Part shown: positions 1-8,588 of the stretch, one piece after another | Layout: the number at the start of each line of letters is the position of its first letter | Position numbering within the stretch: position 1 is the stretch's first letter | The notes under the pieces: model-generated | The model's input: only the letters and a program-made list of their open reading frames with translations | The model's database searches: none | What the model was told of the DNA's origin: nothing | Program-made: the position numbers and the translations under genes | DNA from: Cupriavidus nantongensis | GTDB taxonomy: Bacteria; Pseudomonadota; Gammaproteobacteria; Burkholderiales; Burkholderiaceae | Assembly: GCF_001598055.1 (NCBI RefSeq) | Contig: NZ_CP014844.1 | Span: forward strand, 4,057,642 to 4,121,641 | DNA length: 64,000 nt | Direction of reading: 5' to 3'

Positions 1-1058
1 CGGCCGCCTCGATCGGCATCCCGTCGAAGAACACCGTGCTGATGTGGCCGCAGACGCTGGGCGGCCAGAAGGCGCACTACATCATCCTGGACGACGGCAC
101 CGATCCGGCCGCCGCGGTGCGCAACGTGCGCAAGCTGATCTCCGAGGAGAAGGTCGACGTGATCGTCGGCCCCAACATCACGCCCACCGCGATCGCCGCG
201 CTCGACGCCGTGGCCGAGGGCGAGACCCCGATGGTGGCGCTGGCCGCCTCGGCCGCCATCGTCGAGCCGCAGACCGACGCCAAGCGCCGCTGGGCCTTCA
301 AGATGCCGCAGAACGACTCGCACATGGCCACCGTGCTGACCGAGTACATGAGCAACCACGGCGTGCGGACAGTCGGCTTTATCGGCTTTGCCGACGCCTA
401 CGGCGAAAGCTGGTGGCGCGAGTTCTCGAAGCTGGCCGAACTGCGCAAGATCCGCGTGGTGGCCAGCGAGCGCTTCTCGCGCAACGACACCTCGGTCACC
501 GGGCAGGTGCTCAAGCTGATGGCGGCCAACCCGGACGCGATCCTGATCGCCGGCGCCGGCACGCCGTCGGTGCTGCCGCAGAAGACGCTGGGCGAGCGCG
601 GCTACAAGGGCAAGGTCTACCAGACCCACGGCATTGCGACCTGGGACTTCCTGCGCATGGGCGGCAAGGATGTCGAGGGCACGCTGTTCCCGACCGGGCC
701 GGTGGTGGTCGCGCGCCAGCTGCCCGACAGCCATCCGGTGCGCAAGGTCGCGCTGGACTTCGTCAATCGTTACGAAGCAAAGTACGGCGCCGACAGCGTG
801 ACACAGTTCGCCGGCGATGCCTGGGGCGCGTGGATGCTGCTCGACGACGCCGCCCGCCGCGCGCTCAGGAGCGGCGCCCAGCCCGGCACGCGCGAGTTCC
901 GCGCGGCCCTGCGCGACGCGCTGGAAACCACCACCAATCTCACCATCCCCAATGGCGTGATGAACCTGAACCCGAAGGACCACCAGGGCTTCGACCAGCG
1001 TTCGCGCGTGATGGGGGTGATCCGCAACGGCAAGTTTGCCTATGCGGGCGACAAGTAG
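1..1058 (+). CDS. ABC transporter substrate-binding protein, branched-chain amino acid type (5' partial)
   Basis: The reading frame is open from the left edge (frame starting at base 3) to TAG at 1056-1058, so the start codon and signal peptide lie outside the window. About 350 residues of a type I periplasmic binding protein (Peripla_BP_6 / LivJ-like) are visible, including an LDDGTDP-like stretch, VDVIVGPN, and a central FIGFADAYGESW segment typical of the second lobe. Family knowledge: such proteins deliver branched-chain amino acids, amides or aromatic acids to a LivHMGF-type transporter. No transporter genes follow within the window, so the ligand cannot be named. It is followed by an unrelated dehydrogenase 52 bp downstream, possibly in one transcript. 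Confidence 0.85.
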   Translation, partial: AASIGIPSKNTVLMWPQTLGGQKAHYIILDDGTDPAAAVRNVRKLISEEKVDVIVGPNITPTAIAALDAVAEGETPMVALAASAAIVEPQTDAKRRWAFKMPQNDSHMATVLTEYMSNHGVRTVGFIGFADAYGESWWREFSKLAELRKIRVVASERFSRNDTSVTGQVLKLMAANPDAILIAGAGTPSVLPQKTLGERGYKGKVYQTHGIATWDFLRMGGKDVEGTLFPTGPVVVARQLPDSHPVRKVALDFVNRYEAKYGADSVTQFAGDAWGAWMLLDDAARRALRSGAQPGTREFRAALRDALETTTNLTIPNGVMNLNPKDHQGFDQRSRVMGVIRNGKFAYAGDK

Positions 1059-1110
1059 CCCGCCGCATCGACGCATCAAGGCAACCACGCATCACCAAAG
1101 GAAGCATGGC

Positions 1111-1992
1111 ATGAGCACCACTCCCACCCCCGTCACCGTCGCCTTTATCGGCCTGGGCGCCATGGGCTCGCACATGGTGCGCCACCTGCTGGCCGCCGGC
1201 CACACCGTGCGCGCCTTCGTGCGCCGCCCGGAAGCGGCCGAGGCCGCGCGCGCGCTGGGGGCCGAACCGTTCTTCACGCCCGCCGAGGCGGCGCGCGGCG
1301 CCAGCGTGGTCTTCACCAACGTGACCTCGTCCGAAGACGTGCGCGAGGTCCTGCTGGGCGCGCAGGGCGTGATCCACGGGGCCGCGCCCGGCACCATCTG
1401 CATCGACCACAGCACCATCTCGCCCATCGTCACGCGCGAGATCGCCGCGGCGCTGGCCGCGCGCGGCATCGAGGCGCTCGACTGCCCGGTCTCGGGCGGC
1501 ACCATGGGCGCCGAGGCCGGCACGCTGACCATCATGGTCGGCGGCAAGGCCGAGATGCTGGAACGCGTGCGCCCGCTGCTGCAGCGGCTCGGCCAGACCA
1601 TCACCCATATCGGCGACCACGGCGCCGGCCAGGTCGCCAAGCTGTGCAACCAGATCGCCCAGGTGGTCAATATCGAAGGCATTGCCGAGGCGATGCGTTT
1701 TGCCGCGGCGCAGAACGTCGACACTGGCCGCGTGTTCGAGGCCATGGCGACCGGCATGGCTGGCAGCCGCATGCTCGACCTGATGGGCCCCAAGATGGTG
1801 GCGCGCAACTTTGCCGCCGGCATCGAGGCGCGGCTGCACGACAAGGACTTCGGGCTGGCGCGCGACATCGCCGAGGAAATCGGCCTGGAGCTGCCGGCGA
1901 TGCAGGCCACCTCGGCGCAACTGCGCACGCTGATGGAGAAAGGCTGGGGCAAGGACGATACCTCGTCGCTGCTGCGCGTGCTGGAGGGCTGA
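1111..1992 (+). CDS. NAD(P)-dependent oxidoreductase, 3-hydroxyisobutyrate dehydrogenase family
   Basis: A 293-residue beta-hydroxyacid dehydrogenase. The N-terminal Rossmann motif GLGAMG is at residues 14-19, the substrate-binding signature DCPVSGG lies near residue 125, and the catalytic-lysine segment GAGQVAKLCNQ is near residue 172. The start was set at 1111 because an AAGGAAG Shine-Dalgarno sequence sits just upstream and the Rossmann strand follows directly; a longer in-frame start at 1036 would overlap the preceding gene. Family members oxidise 3-hydroxyisobutyrate, tartronate semialdehyde or related 3-hydroxy acids. The neighbouring binding protein suggests a catabolic role, but the substrate is not determinable from sequence. 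Confidence 0.88.
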   Translation: MSTTPTPVTVAFIGLGAMGSHMVRHLLAAGHTVRAFVRRPEAAEAARALGAEPFFTPAEAARGASVVFTNVTSSEDVREVLLGAQGVIHGAAPGTICIDHSTISPIVTREIAAALAARGIEALDCPVSGGTMGAEAGTLTIMVGGKAEMLERVRPLLQRLGQTITHIGDHGAGQVAKLCNQIAQVVNIEGIAEAMRFAAAQNVDTGRVFEAMATGMAGSRMLDLMGPKMVARNFAAGIEARLHDKDFGLARDIAEEIGLELPAMQATSAQLRTLMEKGWGKDDTSSLLRVLEG

Positions 1993-2013
1993 GGCCCGAT
2001 GCGCGCCGGCGGC

Positions 2014-2946
2014 TCAGCGCGCCATGAGCCGCAGCACCGCCTGCGTCAGCGCCCCGTCCGCGCTGGCCAGGCTGTCCAGCACATTGAAGTGATGGCAGTC
2101 GGGCAGCACCAGGTCGCTCGCCGCCGGATGCGCCACCTTGGCCGGCCACGCCGCGCGGATCAGCGCATGCTGGCGGTGGTATTCGGCCGCCTCCAGCTCG
2201 CCCACCGCAATCGCCAGCGGCGCTTCGTCGGCCGGCGCCATGTACGCGGGCGACAGCCGCGCGACATCGGCTTCCGACAGCTGCAGGTCGCACTGCAGGA
2301 AGGCCGCGCGCCGCAGCGGCTCCAGGTCGTACAGCCCGCTCACCGAGAGCCCGCCGCGGACCAGCGCTGCAGGCAGGTCGGCAGCGAACTGCGGCCAGCG
2401 CGCGGCCATCAGCATCGCCACCAGGTGGCCGCCCACCGAATGCCCCGCCACGTAGAGCCGCTGCGGGTCATGGCCGAGACGGTCCGCCTGCCGGTACAGC
2501 CAGGCCACGCTGCGCAGCACCTGCCGCACGATCTCCGGCACCGTCGCCGCCGGCACCAGCGTGTAGTTGACCACCGCCACCGACACCCCCAGCGCCGGCA
2601 GCGCGCCGGCGACGAAGCTGTGGTCGTGCTTGTCCAGCGCGCGGTAATAGCCGCCGTGCACGAACACCAGCAGCGGCGGCAAGGCGCCGTTGGCGCGCTG
2701 CGCGGGAAAGTAGTCCAGGGTCTCTCCGGAAGCGTGGCGCAAGTCCGGGCGCGAGTCCGGCCCGGCATAGCTCAGGTCCGCCAGGTACTGGCCGCGCGCG
2801 CGCACCTGCGCGGACCACTGCGCCCAGCGCGCCAGATGCGCCGGGTTGTCCGGCACATTGGCGCGGTTGTTGTACTCGCGGTCATAGAAGGCGGGGTCCT
2901 GCGAAGGCAGGCTGGCAAGGCGCGCAAGCAAGTCTGGATCGGTCAT
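2014..2946 (-). CDS. alpha/beta hydrolase, kynurenine-formamidase-like
   Basis: A 310-residue alpha/beta hydrolase. The oxyanion-hole motif HGGYYR begins at residue 97, the nucleophile elbow GHSVGG has Ser170, and a C-terminal PDCHHF segment supplies the probable catalytic His. The HGG-Y-R-x-L-D-K arrangement is that of the arylformamidase-like branch. The start at 2946 gives MTDPDLL; a 40-residue in-frame upstream extension is low-complexity and overlaps the tRNA promoter region, so it was rejected. The gene converges with the dehydrogenase and ends 21 bp from it. Kynurenine catabolism genes are not nearby, so esterase or amidase activity on another substrate is possible. Confidence 0.82.
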   Translation of the reverse strand: MTDPDLLARLASLPSQDPAFYDREYNNRANVPDNPAHLARWAQWSAQVRARGQYLADLSYAGPDSRPDLRHASGETLDYFPAQRANGALPPLLVFVHGGYYRALDKHDHSFVAGALPALGVSVAVVNYTLVPAATVPEIVRQVLRSVAWLYRQADRLGHDPQRLYVAGHSVGGHLVAMLMAARWPQFAADLPAALVRGGLSVSGLYDLEPLRRAAFLQCDLQLSEADVARLSPAYMAPADEAPLAIAVGELEAAEYHRQHALIRAAWPAKVAHPAASDLVLPDCHHFNVLDSLASADGALTQAVLRLMAR

Positions 2947-3040
2947 GGCGGTCGGGGTCGGCACAATCGGTACGGTTGGCGGCGCAAGGCTGGACGCCAT
3001 GCTACCGGATTTGCGCGACCCCGAACCGCCCCGGCGCCGG

Positions 3041-3069
3041 TTGTCCGGTGGCTGGATTTGCGGCATAAT
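3041..3069 (+). promoter_or_regulatory. probable promoter of tRNA-Leu(CAA)
   Basis: TTGTCC (3041-3046) and CATAAT (3064-3069) are separated by 17 bp and end about 41 bp before the mature tRNA, a reasonable sigma-70 arrangement. Confidence 0.45.
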
Positions 3070-3110
3070 CCCCGGCTCAGCCCGGCATCGGTTCCGATGC
3101 CGTCACACCT

Positions 3111-3195
3111 GCCCGGGTGGTGAAACAGGTAGACGCAGGGGACTCAAAATCCCCCGCCGCAAGGCGTGTCGGTTCGAGTCCGACCCCGGGCACCA
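3111..3195 (+). tRNA. leuX-like: tRNA-Leu (anticodon CAA)
   Basis: An 85-nt class II tRNA with encoded CCA. The acceptor arms GCCCGGG and CCCGGGC pair. The anticodon stem GGGGA/TCCCC encloses loop CTCAAAA, giving anticodon CAA. A variable arm (GCCGCAAGGCG) and a GTTCGA T-loop follow. The gene is complete and reads UUG codons. Its 3' 68 bases are the integration site of the genomic island, and integration leaves the gene intact. Confidence 0.97.
3128..3195 (+). repeat. attL: 68-bp direct repeat inside tRNA-Leu
   Basis: Bases 3128-3195 (from the D-arm end through CCA) are repeated exactly at 24531-24598. Sequence diverges immediately outside both copies. This is the classical signature of tyrosine-recombinase integration into the 3' part of a tRNA gene. 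Confidence 0.96.
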
Positions 3196-3270
3196 ATACG
3201 CTATAAACCCTTGATTCACAAGGGAACTCCACCAACGGTCGTTGACCGTCAACCGCGCGACCAATCAGGC

Positions 3271-3289
3271 TTTTCCGCAATTTTTCCGC
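3271..3289 (+). promoter_or_regulatory. putative integrase arm-type sites near attL
   Basis: TTTTCCGC occurs at 3271-3278 and 3282-3289, 11 bp apart (one helical turn). The related TTTTCCGT recurs near attR with the same 11-bp spacing. These look like arm-binding sites for the island integrase; this is inference from repetition and position. Confidence 0.45.
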
Positions 3290-3387
3290 AGATTCAACAA
3301 CAGCGGAGCCTTGATCTTACCTTGGGTTTAGAAATGCAAATGCCGCGACTGATGCGCGGCACCACCAGAAGCCGACCAAGCTGGACT

Positions 3388-3969
3388 CTATTTCGACAGC
3401 GGATGCTTGCCGGCCTCGTACCACTTCAGGTTGCCGACATCCAGCGCATCGATCTTTCCGTCCAGCCATTGGACAGTGATCGTGCCGCGCGACCCGCTGT
3501 AGCAACCGTCTTTCGCCTGATGACCAAAGGTCATGCGCGCAACCTGCGGCTCTTCCAAACCCCGTCCAGCGCGGTGGCCTTCTGGACAGGGAATATCCGT
3601 AAGGTAAATCGAGTCGGCAAGTCGATCAGCTTTGGTGTATTCCGCGATGAGGCGTTTTCTGAGGTACTCCCAGCGACCAATCTTTCCTTCCATTAGGCTG
3701 GGATTTCGCTGCAAGTACTCTGGCGCGTCATCACCAGCATGGGCTTTGCCGCTCGCACGCGGTGTGGACGACTCAGGCGAACCACCGCCCCATTGCAAGA
3801 TGGCGCATTTTTGCGTGATTGGGCCGCCCATGGCCCTCGCTTCAGCGCACGCCTGCGCAGGTGTCTGGAGCGGCCTGCCGTACGGGTCAAAGGCTGGCGG
3901 CTGGGCAAATGCAGGCGTGTGGAAGAATGCGCTGAAAATCACTGCTATTAAAACAGGACGACTGCTCAT
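3388..3969 (-). CDS. secreted hypothetical protein
   Basis: A 193-residue protein with a clear Sec signal peptide: a basic start, a hydrophobic core over about residues 5-20, and cleavage likely after AFA before QPP. The mature part contains several cysteines (QACAEAR, KCAILQ, IPCPEGH, DGCYSG) and ends in a WLDGKIDALDVG segment. I recognise no family. It is the last gene of the leftward island operon, closest to attL, a position often occupied by lysogenic-conversion or cargo genes. Export to the periplasm or outside is inferred from the signal peptide. Confidence 0.72.
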   Translation of the reverse strand: MSSRPVLIAVIFSAFFHTPAFAQPPAFDPYGRPLQTPAQACAEARAMGGPITQKCAILQWGGGSPESSTPRASGKAHAGDDAPEYLQRNPSLMEGKIGRWEYLRKRLIAEYTKADRLADSIYLTDIPCPEGHRAGRGLEEPQVARMTFGHQAKDGCYSGSRGTITVQWLDGKIDALDVGNLKWYEAGKHPLSK

Positions 3970-4072
3970 CTAAGGCTCCTGTGGACTAGAACGCGATGCC
4001 GGCAAGCATGTATGTGATTTATAGATTACCTTTTATAGGCCGACATGTGCGGCGAGCAAGCCGTCCGTGCCT

Positions 4073-4606
4073 TTACCTTCGCCGCGCCTCTGCCTGGGCC
4101 TTCTTCATCGCAGCCTCGCCGTTCAGGGCCTTGGCCAGCGCATCCACCGAGTAGGCATCAAACTGGATCATGGCATCCTCCGCCGAGTAGTCCGCCTGTA
4201 GCTCCTTCAGGGTGGCCAGACCGTTTGATATGAGCGTTGCGATGACAGGCGGCAAACCCTCGGCCTGTGGCACAGGCACCTCAGAAAGAAATCGCGTGGG
4301 CACTCTCAATTCCTTGCGGCCATCCAGGAAGCCGAAGTTCATGTCATAGATTTTCCGCAACAGCGCATCCAGCACGACGTGGGCATTGAAGTACCGCAAC
4401 GGATCGGCCACGTGAGCATTGACCGCCGCGCGGCTGTCCAACTGGATCCACCGCCCATCCACTAGCACAGCGGCCTGGGCCTGCCGCAGCGCAGCTACAG
4501 GCGTCTTGTTCTCGCCACCACCCTTCTCGCTGAACGCCTCAAAGGCCGCGAGTTGGGTGGCGCGATACGTCTTGCCGATCAGGTCAAACTCTTCTGTCTT
4601 ACGCAT
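4073..4606 (-). CDS. phage-type hypothetical protein, downstream of the tape-measure gene
   Basis: A 177-residue soluble protein starting MRKTEEFDLIGKTYRA, with a strong Shine-Dalgarno AAGGAG upstream. It begins 13 bp after the tape-measure stop, so the two are almost certainly co-transcribed. The order (small proteins, tape measure, then this gene) resembles a tail module. The C-terminal half is helical and charged (residues about 120-177). No enzymatic motif is visible. A tail or injection accessory role is inferred from context only. Confidence 0.65.
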   Translation of the reverse strand: MRKTEEFDLIGKTYRATQLAAFEAFSEKGGGENKTPVAALRQAQAAVLVDGRWIQLDSRAAVNAHVADPLRYFNAHVVLDALLRKIYDMNFGFLDGRKELRVPTRFLSEVPVPQAEGLPPVIATLISNGLATLKELQADYSAEDAMIQFDAYSVDALAKALNGEAAMKKAQAEARRR

Positions 4607-4619
4607 CGCGCCTTGCTCC

Positions 4620-7010
4620 TTAGTATTTCAGGCCATTGTTGGCCTGGTTCACGATGTCCTTCACGGCAGTGCGCAACTCACTAGTGATCGTCCTTTCGAG
4701 GCTGTACTGGTCCACACTCCCGTTCGAGCCGCCCGTCACGTTAACCACAACTGCGCCCTCCCCGATGGTGATGCTTCGATTCCCTTCCTTTGCAGCGGCC
4801 ATGGCACCCGGCCCGTAGTTCTGCGCGTTTTGCAGGAACTGGTAGGTGCCCATCATCTGCTTTTGCAACTCAGCTCTCTGGAGCGGGTTGATCAACGGGT
4901 TCTTGGCTTGATTCAAGAGCGTCTGCGCGCTGTTCAAGGCGCCGGCAATCAGGTTGCCTTGAGCGAATTGGACATCGCCCTTCGTCACATCACCCTGAAG
5001 AAGTTGATTCACCGGCACGTGCAGTTGTGCGGCCAGCTTCTTCATGAACTCCATGCGCTGGATCGACTCGCGCGATTCGCCCACAGGCGCCTGACCGCGA
5101 CCACCGCGATCAATCGTGCGGCCCTCTCCGCTGACTTGCACCGGATGCTTGTAGCTCGGGTCGGTCGCAATGTCGTAACGCGAGCCAAATTGGCCAGGAT
5201 TCGGAGCCTGCGCGGCCTGCACGCCGCTGATGGAGACGTTCTTGCTCAGCACCTTGCCCGGATAGGCGTTGGTGTTCACGCCCCAGCCGCTGCGCTTGTA
5301 CCCTCCGTGGTACATCTTCAGGGCCGTATCAACATCGCCCTTCGCATCCTTAATGTACTGAGCCAGCAGCTTCGCGCCGCCCATGATGTTCTGGCGCGGG
5401 TCGAAGCCATCTGTGATGCCCAGCGATTTGTGGTTGGCCGGCATGACCTGCATGAGCCCTTGCGCGCCCTCGCTGCTCACAGCCTTCGGGTTAAAGCCTG
5501 ATTCCTGAGCGATGACCTTCTTGATCAACAACGGATCAAGGTCGTTGGCCTTCGCTGCGTCCTTGATGATGGCATCGTACGTGTCGTTGTTGATGGGCTT
5601 TCCCTTCGGCTGGGTCACGGGCTGGACTTGCGCGGCGGACGACTGGGCCGCGCCATTCAAGTCACGCTGTTGCTTCGCTTGGTCGAACCCGATGCGCCCT
5701 TCAGAAGCCGCGCCGTGCTGCTTCGATTCGTTGCCTGAAGTGCTCAGGCCCGCCGCACGGCCTACCTCACCAGCCCATGCGGCAATTGCCTGTTGCTCAT
5801 CAATGGATTGGGAGAAGTCCTGGACGGCCTGGGAAAAGTTGTTGATGTTCAGGTTCTCTTGAGCCAAGTTCTGGTATTGCTGACGGGCCACCGCACCTTG
5901 GCGCTCCTTCTCCTCTTTTCCCAAGCCATCGAGGATGTTGACGTACTTGTCGAATGCCTCGCCAAAGCCCTTCTTGACGCCTTCCAGCCCGCCTTTGAGC
6001 AGTTCAGGCAGGTTGTGGATGACGTCGTTCAAGGCCATGCCAGCGGCAAGCGTACGGTTGATGCCCTTGTCCATGATGTCGAGACCACCACGCACCATGT
6101 CTTCCAGCCAGTCCGCAGCCTTCGCGGTCAATTCGGCCACAGCCGCAAGAGCCGGTGCAAACTCGTCGCCCAGCATCGTGCCGGCTCTATCCAGTTCAGC
6201 GCTGATGGTGCCCATGGCAGCGGTGTAGCGTCGCGCGGCATCAATGGTCTGGGCCTTGCGCTTCGCTTCAACATCGGACATCTCCGTTACCTTCATCGTC
6301 TCAGCGGTAAGGGCCTTGATACCTTGCAGATACTGCGCATCGATCCCGAGCAATTCCAGCTTTGCCGCGCCCTCCTCGTCCGTCATGGTCTTGAGCTTTT
6401 CGCTCAGTTGCATGAGGGCATCGTCCGCGCTGGTGATCTTGCCGGCCTTGTTGGTGACGTTGATGCCTGCCGAACGCAGCTTGAGATTCTCCACGCCCTG
6501 CCGCGACGGGTCGGCATATGCAGCGGCCACCTGCCCACCAAGATTGCGCAGAAGGTCTTGCGTGCCCTCGCGCGTAATCAGACCGCCAGACGACTTGCTT
6601 AGGCCACGCGCCAGGTTCTCAGCACCCAGAATGGACGTGCCAGTCTTGAGACCCAGGTCAGCTTGCTCCTGATATTCGCGGATGGACTTCTGCGCCAGCT
6701 TCAACGCGCCCACGATTGTTCCGATTGCAGCAGCGGCCACAGCGGCACTTGGAGCAATCGCCCGGAGCGCGCCAGCCATCCCTGAGCCCTCTGCCGCCGC
6801 GCCCTTCATCGCCTTGCGCACAGCTTCGGCCTTCTCCGTCAGACGACCCAGCGCGGGATGGCTCGTGCCGATCTTGCCCAGAGTGCTGGAGAGCTCATCG
6901 CCACTCTCGTTGGCCTTGGATACGCGCTCGTTGAGCTTCTCCAGCCGTGTGATGGAGTCGCGCAACTCCACGGTGTACTGCAATACAAATTTGTCGAGTT
7001 CATCAGCCAT
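4620..7010 (-). CDS. phage tail tape-measure-like protein with lytic transglycosylase domain
   Basis: A 796-residue protein. An N-terminal coiled coil (about residues 1-75) is followed by a hydrophobic Ala/Gly-rich stretch (about 78-105), typical of tape-measure proteins. The central part is long and helical. A soluble lytic transglycosylase domain lies at roughly residues 475-600, with the catalytic glutamate in AQESGFNP followed by EGAQGLMQVMP and a GGAKLLAQYI helix. AGGAGGG precedes the start. Known role of such proteins: they set tail length and locally open peptidoglycan during DNA entry. Here the gene stands without recognisable capsid, portal or sheath genes. An alternative is an ejected internal virion protein. 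Confidence 0.82.
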   Translation of the reverse strand: MADELDKFVLQYTVELRDSITRLEKLNERVSKANESGDELSSTLGKIGTSHPALGRLTEKAEAVRKAMKGAAAEGSGMAGALRAIAPSAAVAAAAIGTIVGALKLAQKSIREYQEQADLGLKTGTSILGAENLARGLSKSSGGLITREGTQDLLRNLGGQVAAAYADPSRQGVENLKLRSAGINVTNKAGKITSADDALMQLSEKLKTMTDEEGAAKLELLGIDAQYLQGIKALTAETMKVTEMSDVEAKRKAQTIDAARRYTAAMGTISAELDRAGTMLGDEFAPALAAVAELTAKAADWLEDMVRGGLDIMDKGINRTLAAGMALNDVIHNLPELLKGGLEGVKKGFGEAFDKYVNILDGLGKEEKERQGAVARQQYQNLAQENLNINNFSQAVQDFSQSIDEQQAIAAWAGEVGRAAGLSTSGNESKQHGAASEGRIGFDQAKQQRDLNGAAQSSAAQVQPVTQPKGKPINNDTYDAIIKDAAKANDLDPLLIKKVIAQESGFNPKAVSSEGAQGLMQVMPANHKSLGITDGFDPRQNIMGGAKLLAQYIKDAKGDVDTALKMYHGGYKRSGWGVNTNAYPGKVLSKNVSISGVQAAQAPNPGQFGSRYDIATDPSYKHPVQVSGEGRTIDRGGRGQAPVGESRESIQRMEFMKKLAAQLHVPVNQLLQGDVTKGDVQFAQGNLIAGALNSAQTLLNQAKNPLINPLQRAELQKQMMGTYQFLQNAQNYGPGAMAAAKEGNRSITIGEGAVVVNVTGGSNGSVDQYSLERTITSELRTAVKDIVNQANNGLKY

Positions 7011-7021
7011 GGCGCCCTCCC

Positions 7022-7519
7022 TTATGCGTTGGCCTTGTCTTGCGCTTCATCGAGCGCGGCCTGCAAACCCGCAACGGATTTGCCAGCCATGCCATTAATA
7101 AGTAGCGCGGAGATAGCTGCCATCACTTCAGCCGCGACCTGCCGGCCCGCTTCACCCCAGTACTGTTCGACTACCAGCGGCACATGAACCGGGATTTCGT
7201 TCTGGCGCAGAACCTCGTTGAGTACGTGCTCCAGTTCATTGGCTCCAGGCAATTGATCGTTGATCGCCCTCTCCGAGCTCAGCGGAATGATGGTCTCCTC
7301 GTCATGCTGCACGGAGACATAAGACAGCACGCGTACAGCGAAAGCGCGGCGCAATTGGCTGTCCTCTGCCGCGCCAGTGCCCTTCAGGCCGTTCATCATG
7401 ACCTTTATGGCTTGGTCGCGGATTTCGTAACCATCCAGCGCCGGGATGCGTTCGATGTTGACCCGCACATCCTCGCCCTTAATCTTGATGGTGGTGAACA
7501 TATCGGTCGTTTGGTTCAT
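7022..7519 (-). CDS. phage-type protein, tail assembly chaperone-like position
   Basis: A 165-residue protein directly upstream (11 bp) of the tape-measure gene in the same orientation, where phages commonly encode tail assembly chaperones. It starts MNQTTDMFTTIKIKGEDV with AGGAGCAGGAAAG upstream. The sequence is mixed alpha/beta with a C-terminal Ala-rich helix (about 130-165). There is no motif that proves the assignment; function is inferred from size and position. Confidence 0.6.
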   Translation of the reverse strand: MNQTTDMFTTIKIKGEDVRVNIERIPALDGYEIRDQAIKVMMNGLKGTGAAEDSQLRRAFAVRVLSYVSVQHDEETIIPLSSERAINDQLPGANELEHVLNEVLRQNEIPVHVPLVVEQYWGEAGRQVAAEVMAAISALLINGMAGKSVAGLQAALDEAQDKANA

Positions 7520-7576
7520 GCTTTCCTGCTCCTGTGAAGTTGAAGATTGAAATGGATCGGTAGGTGGACGGTGGAC

Positions 7577-8209
7577 TTATCGGAATCGAACGGTGTTCGC
7601 GCGGCGGTTGACGCGTGAGTCAAACAACCGGACTTCTTCGGCCAACTCCTTTGCGCGCGCCAGCGACATGCACTGAGCCAAGGCCGCAACATCGGCGTAG
7701 TACTGCGCGTCAGGGTCGTGCGGCTTTGCCGTGAGAGCGGTGTAGAGGGCATCGGTGGGATGCAGCCGCGCATCGGTGAATTGCATATTCAGGCGAATAT
7801 GCCGCGTGTCGTTGACCGGCTCGCCGCCGTTCTCGATCAGGAACGCACCGTCAGCCAGTTCCAGCACGCGGCCATCTTCGTAGCGGACGTACAGAGACAC
7901 ACGGCCATCGGAGCCAGCGCGCGGTGGCATCGGCATATGCGTGTTGAAGACGGCCAGCAGATTGGTGAGGTCTTCGCGCCGCGATACACGGTTCAGAAGC
8001 AGCGAGACACGGACGCTGCCGAGGCCGCGGCGCTCGACAGGGCCACCGTTGACACGGATGACTACGTTGCGCGTGATGTCGGATGCGATGGCGTCCGGGC
8101 AATCCGGCACGCCTCCTGCGAAGGAAGAGATGCCAAACCCTTTCGGGAACAGCACCGGATGAATCATGAAGGCTTCGGTGTTCGCACCGCTGATGATGTG
8201 CTTGTTCAT
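7577..8209 (-). CDS. hypothetical phage-type protein
   Basis: A 210-residue protein beginning MNKHIISGANTEAF. The start was placed at 8209 because AGGAG lies just upstream and 22 bp separate it from the preceding gene's stop; the frame is open further up but overlaps that gene. It is rich in short beta-strand patterns (NVVIRVNGGPV, VSLYVRYEDGRVLEL), suggesting a structural, possibly baseplate- or tail-related, protein. It is the second gene of the leftward operon. I do not recognise the family. Confidence 0.6.
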   Translation of the reverse strand: MNKHIISGANTEAFMIHPVLFPKGFGISSFAGGVPDCPDAIASDITRNVVIRVNGGPVERRGLGSVRVSLLLNRVSRREDLTNLLAVFNTHMPMPPRAGSDGRVSLYVRYEDGRVLELADGAFLIENGGEPVNDTRHIRLNMQFTDARLHPTDALYTALTAKPHDPDAQYYADVAALAQCMSLARAKELAEEVRLFDSRVNRRANTVRFR

Positions 8210-8231
8210 TTGCTCTGCTCCTGAAAGTCGG

Positions 8232-8588
8232 TTATTTGGTTGCCGCGCGTGCCCTGCGGCGGATGCGCTTGGGATTCCGCATCTCGACCTTGTGGATGCC
8301 TTCGATAGCGGACAGAAGGCCATCGGCCAACTCGTTGAGGGTGCGGCGCGCTTCTTCATCGGTCGTGGCGTCAAACGCCTGCACAACCATCCTCGCGGCC
8401 TGCACGACAGATTCCAGATGCGCCCTGGCCTGCGAGCCCGCCTCAGCGCGGGAAAGGATGGTGTCGGTGACTGTGATGCCGCGCTCGATGGACTCGCGCT
8501 TGAGGTCATCGAAGAATGATTCGCTGAGATTCAGCTTCAAAGGCTTTTGCCCCTTCAGCCCAGCGACATGCGAATTACTGACAGCCAT
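8232..8588 (-). CDS. small hypothetical protein, first gene of leftward island operon
   Basis: A 118-residue, helical, basic protein with AAAGGA upstream of its ATG. LNLSESFFDDLKRESIERGITVTDTIL resembles a ribbon-helix-helix segment, and the C-terminus is strongly basic (KRIRRRARAATK). As first gene after the conserved island promoter it could be an autoregulator, or a small structural protein of the tail-like operon. Function is not established. Confidence 0.58.
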   Translation of the reverse strand: MAVSNSHVAGLKGQKPLKLNLSESFFDDLKRESIERGITVTDTILSRAEAGSQARAHLESVVQAARMVVQAFDATTDEEARRTLNELADGLLSAIEGIHKVEMRNPKRIRRRARAATK

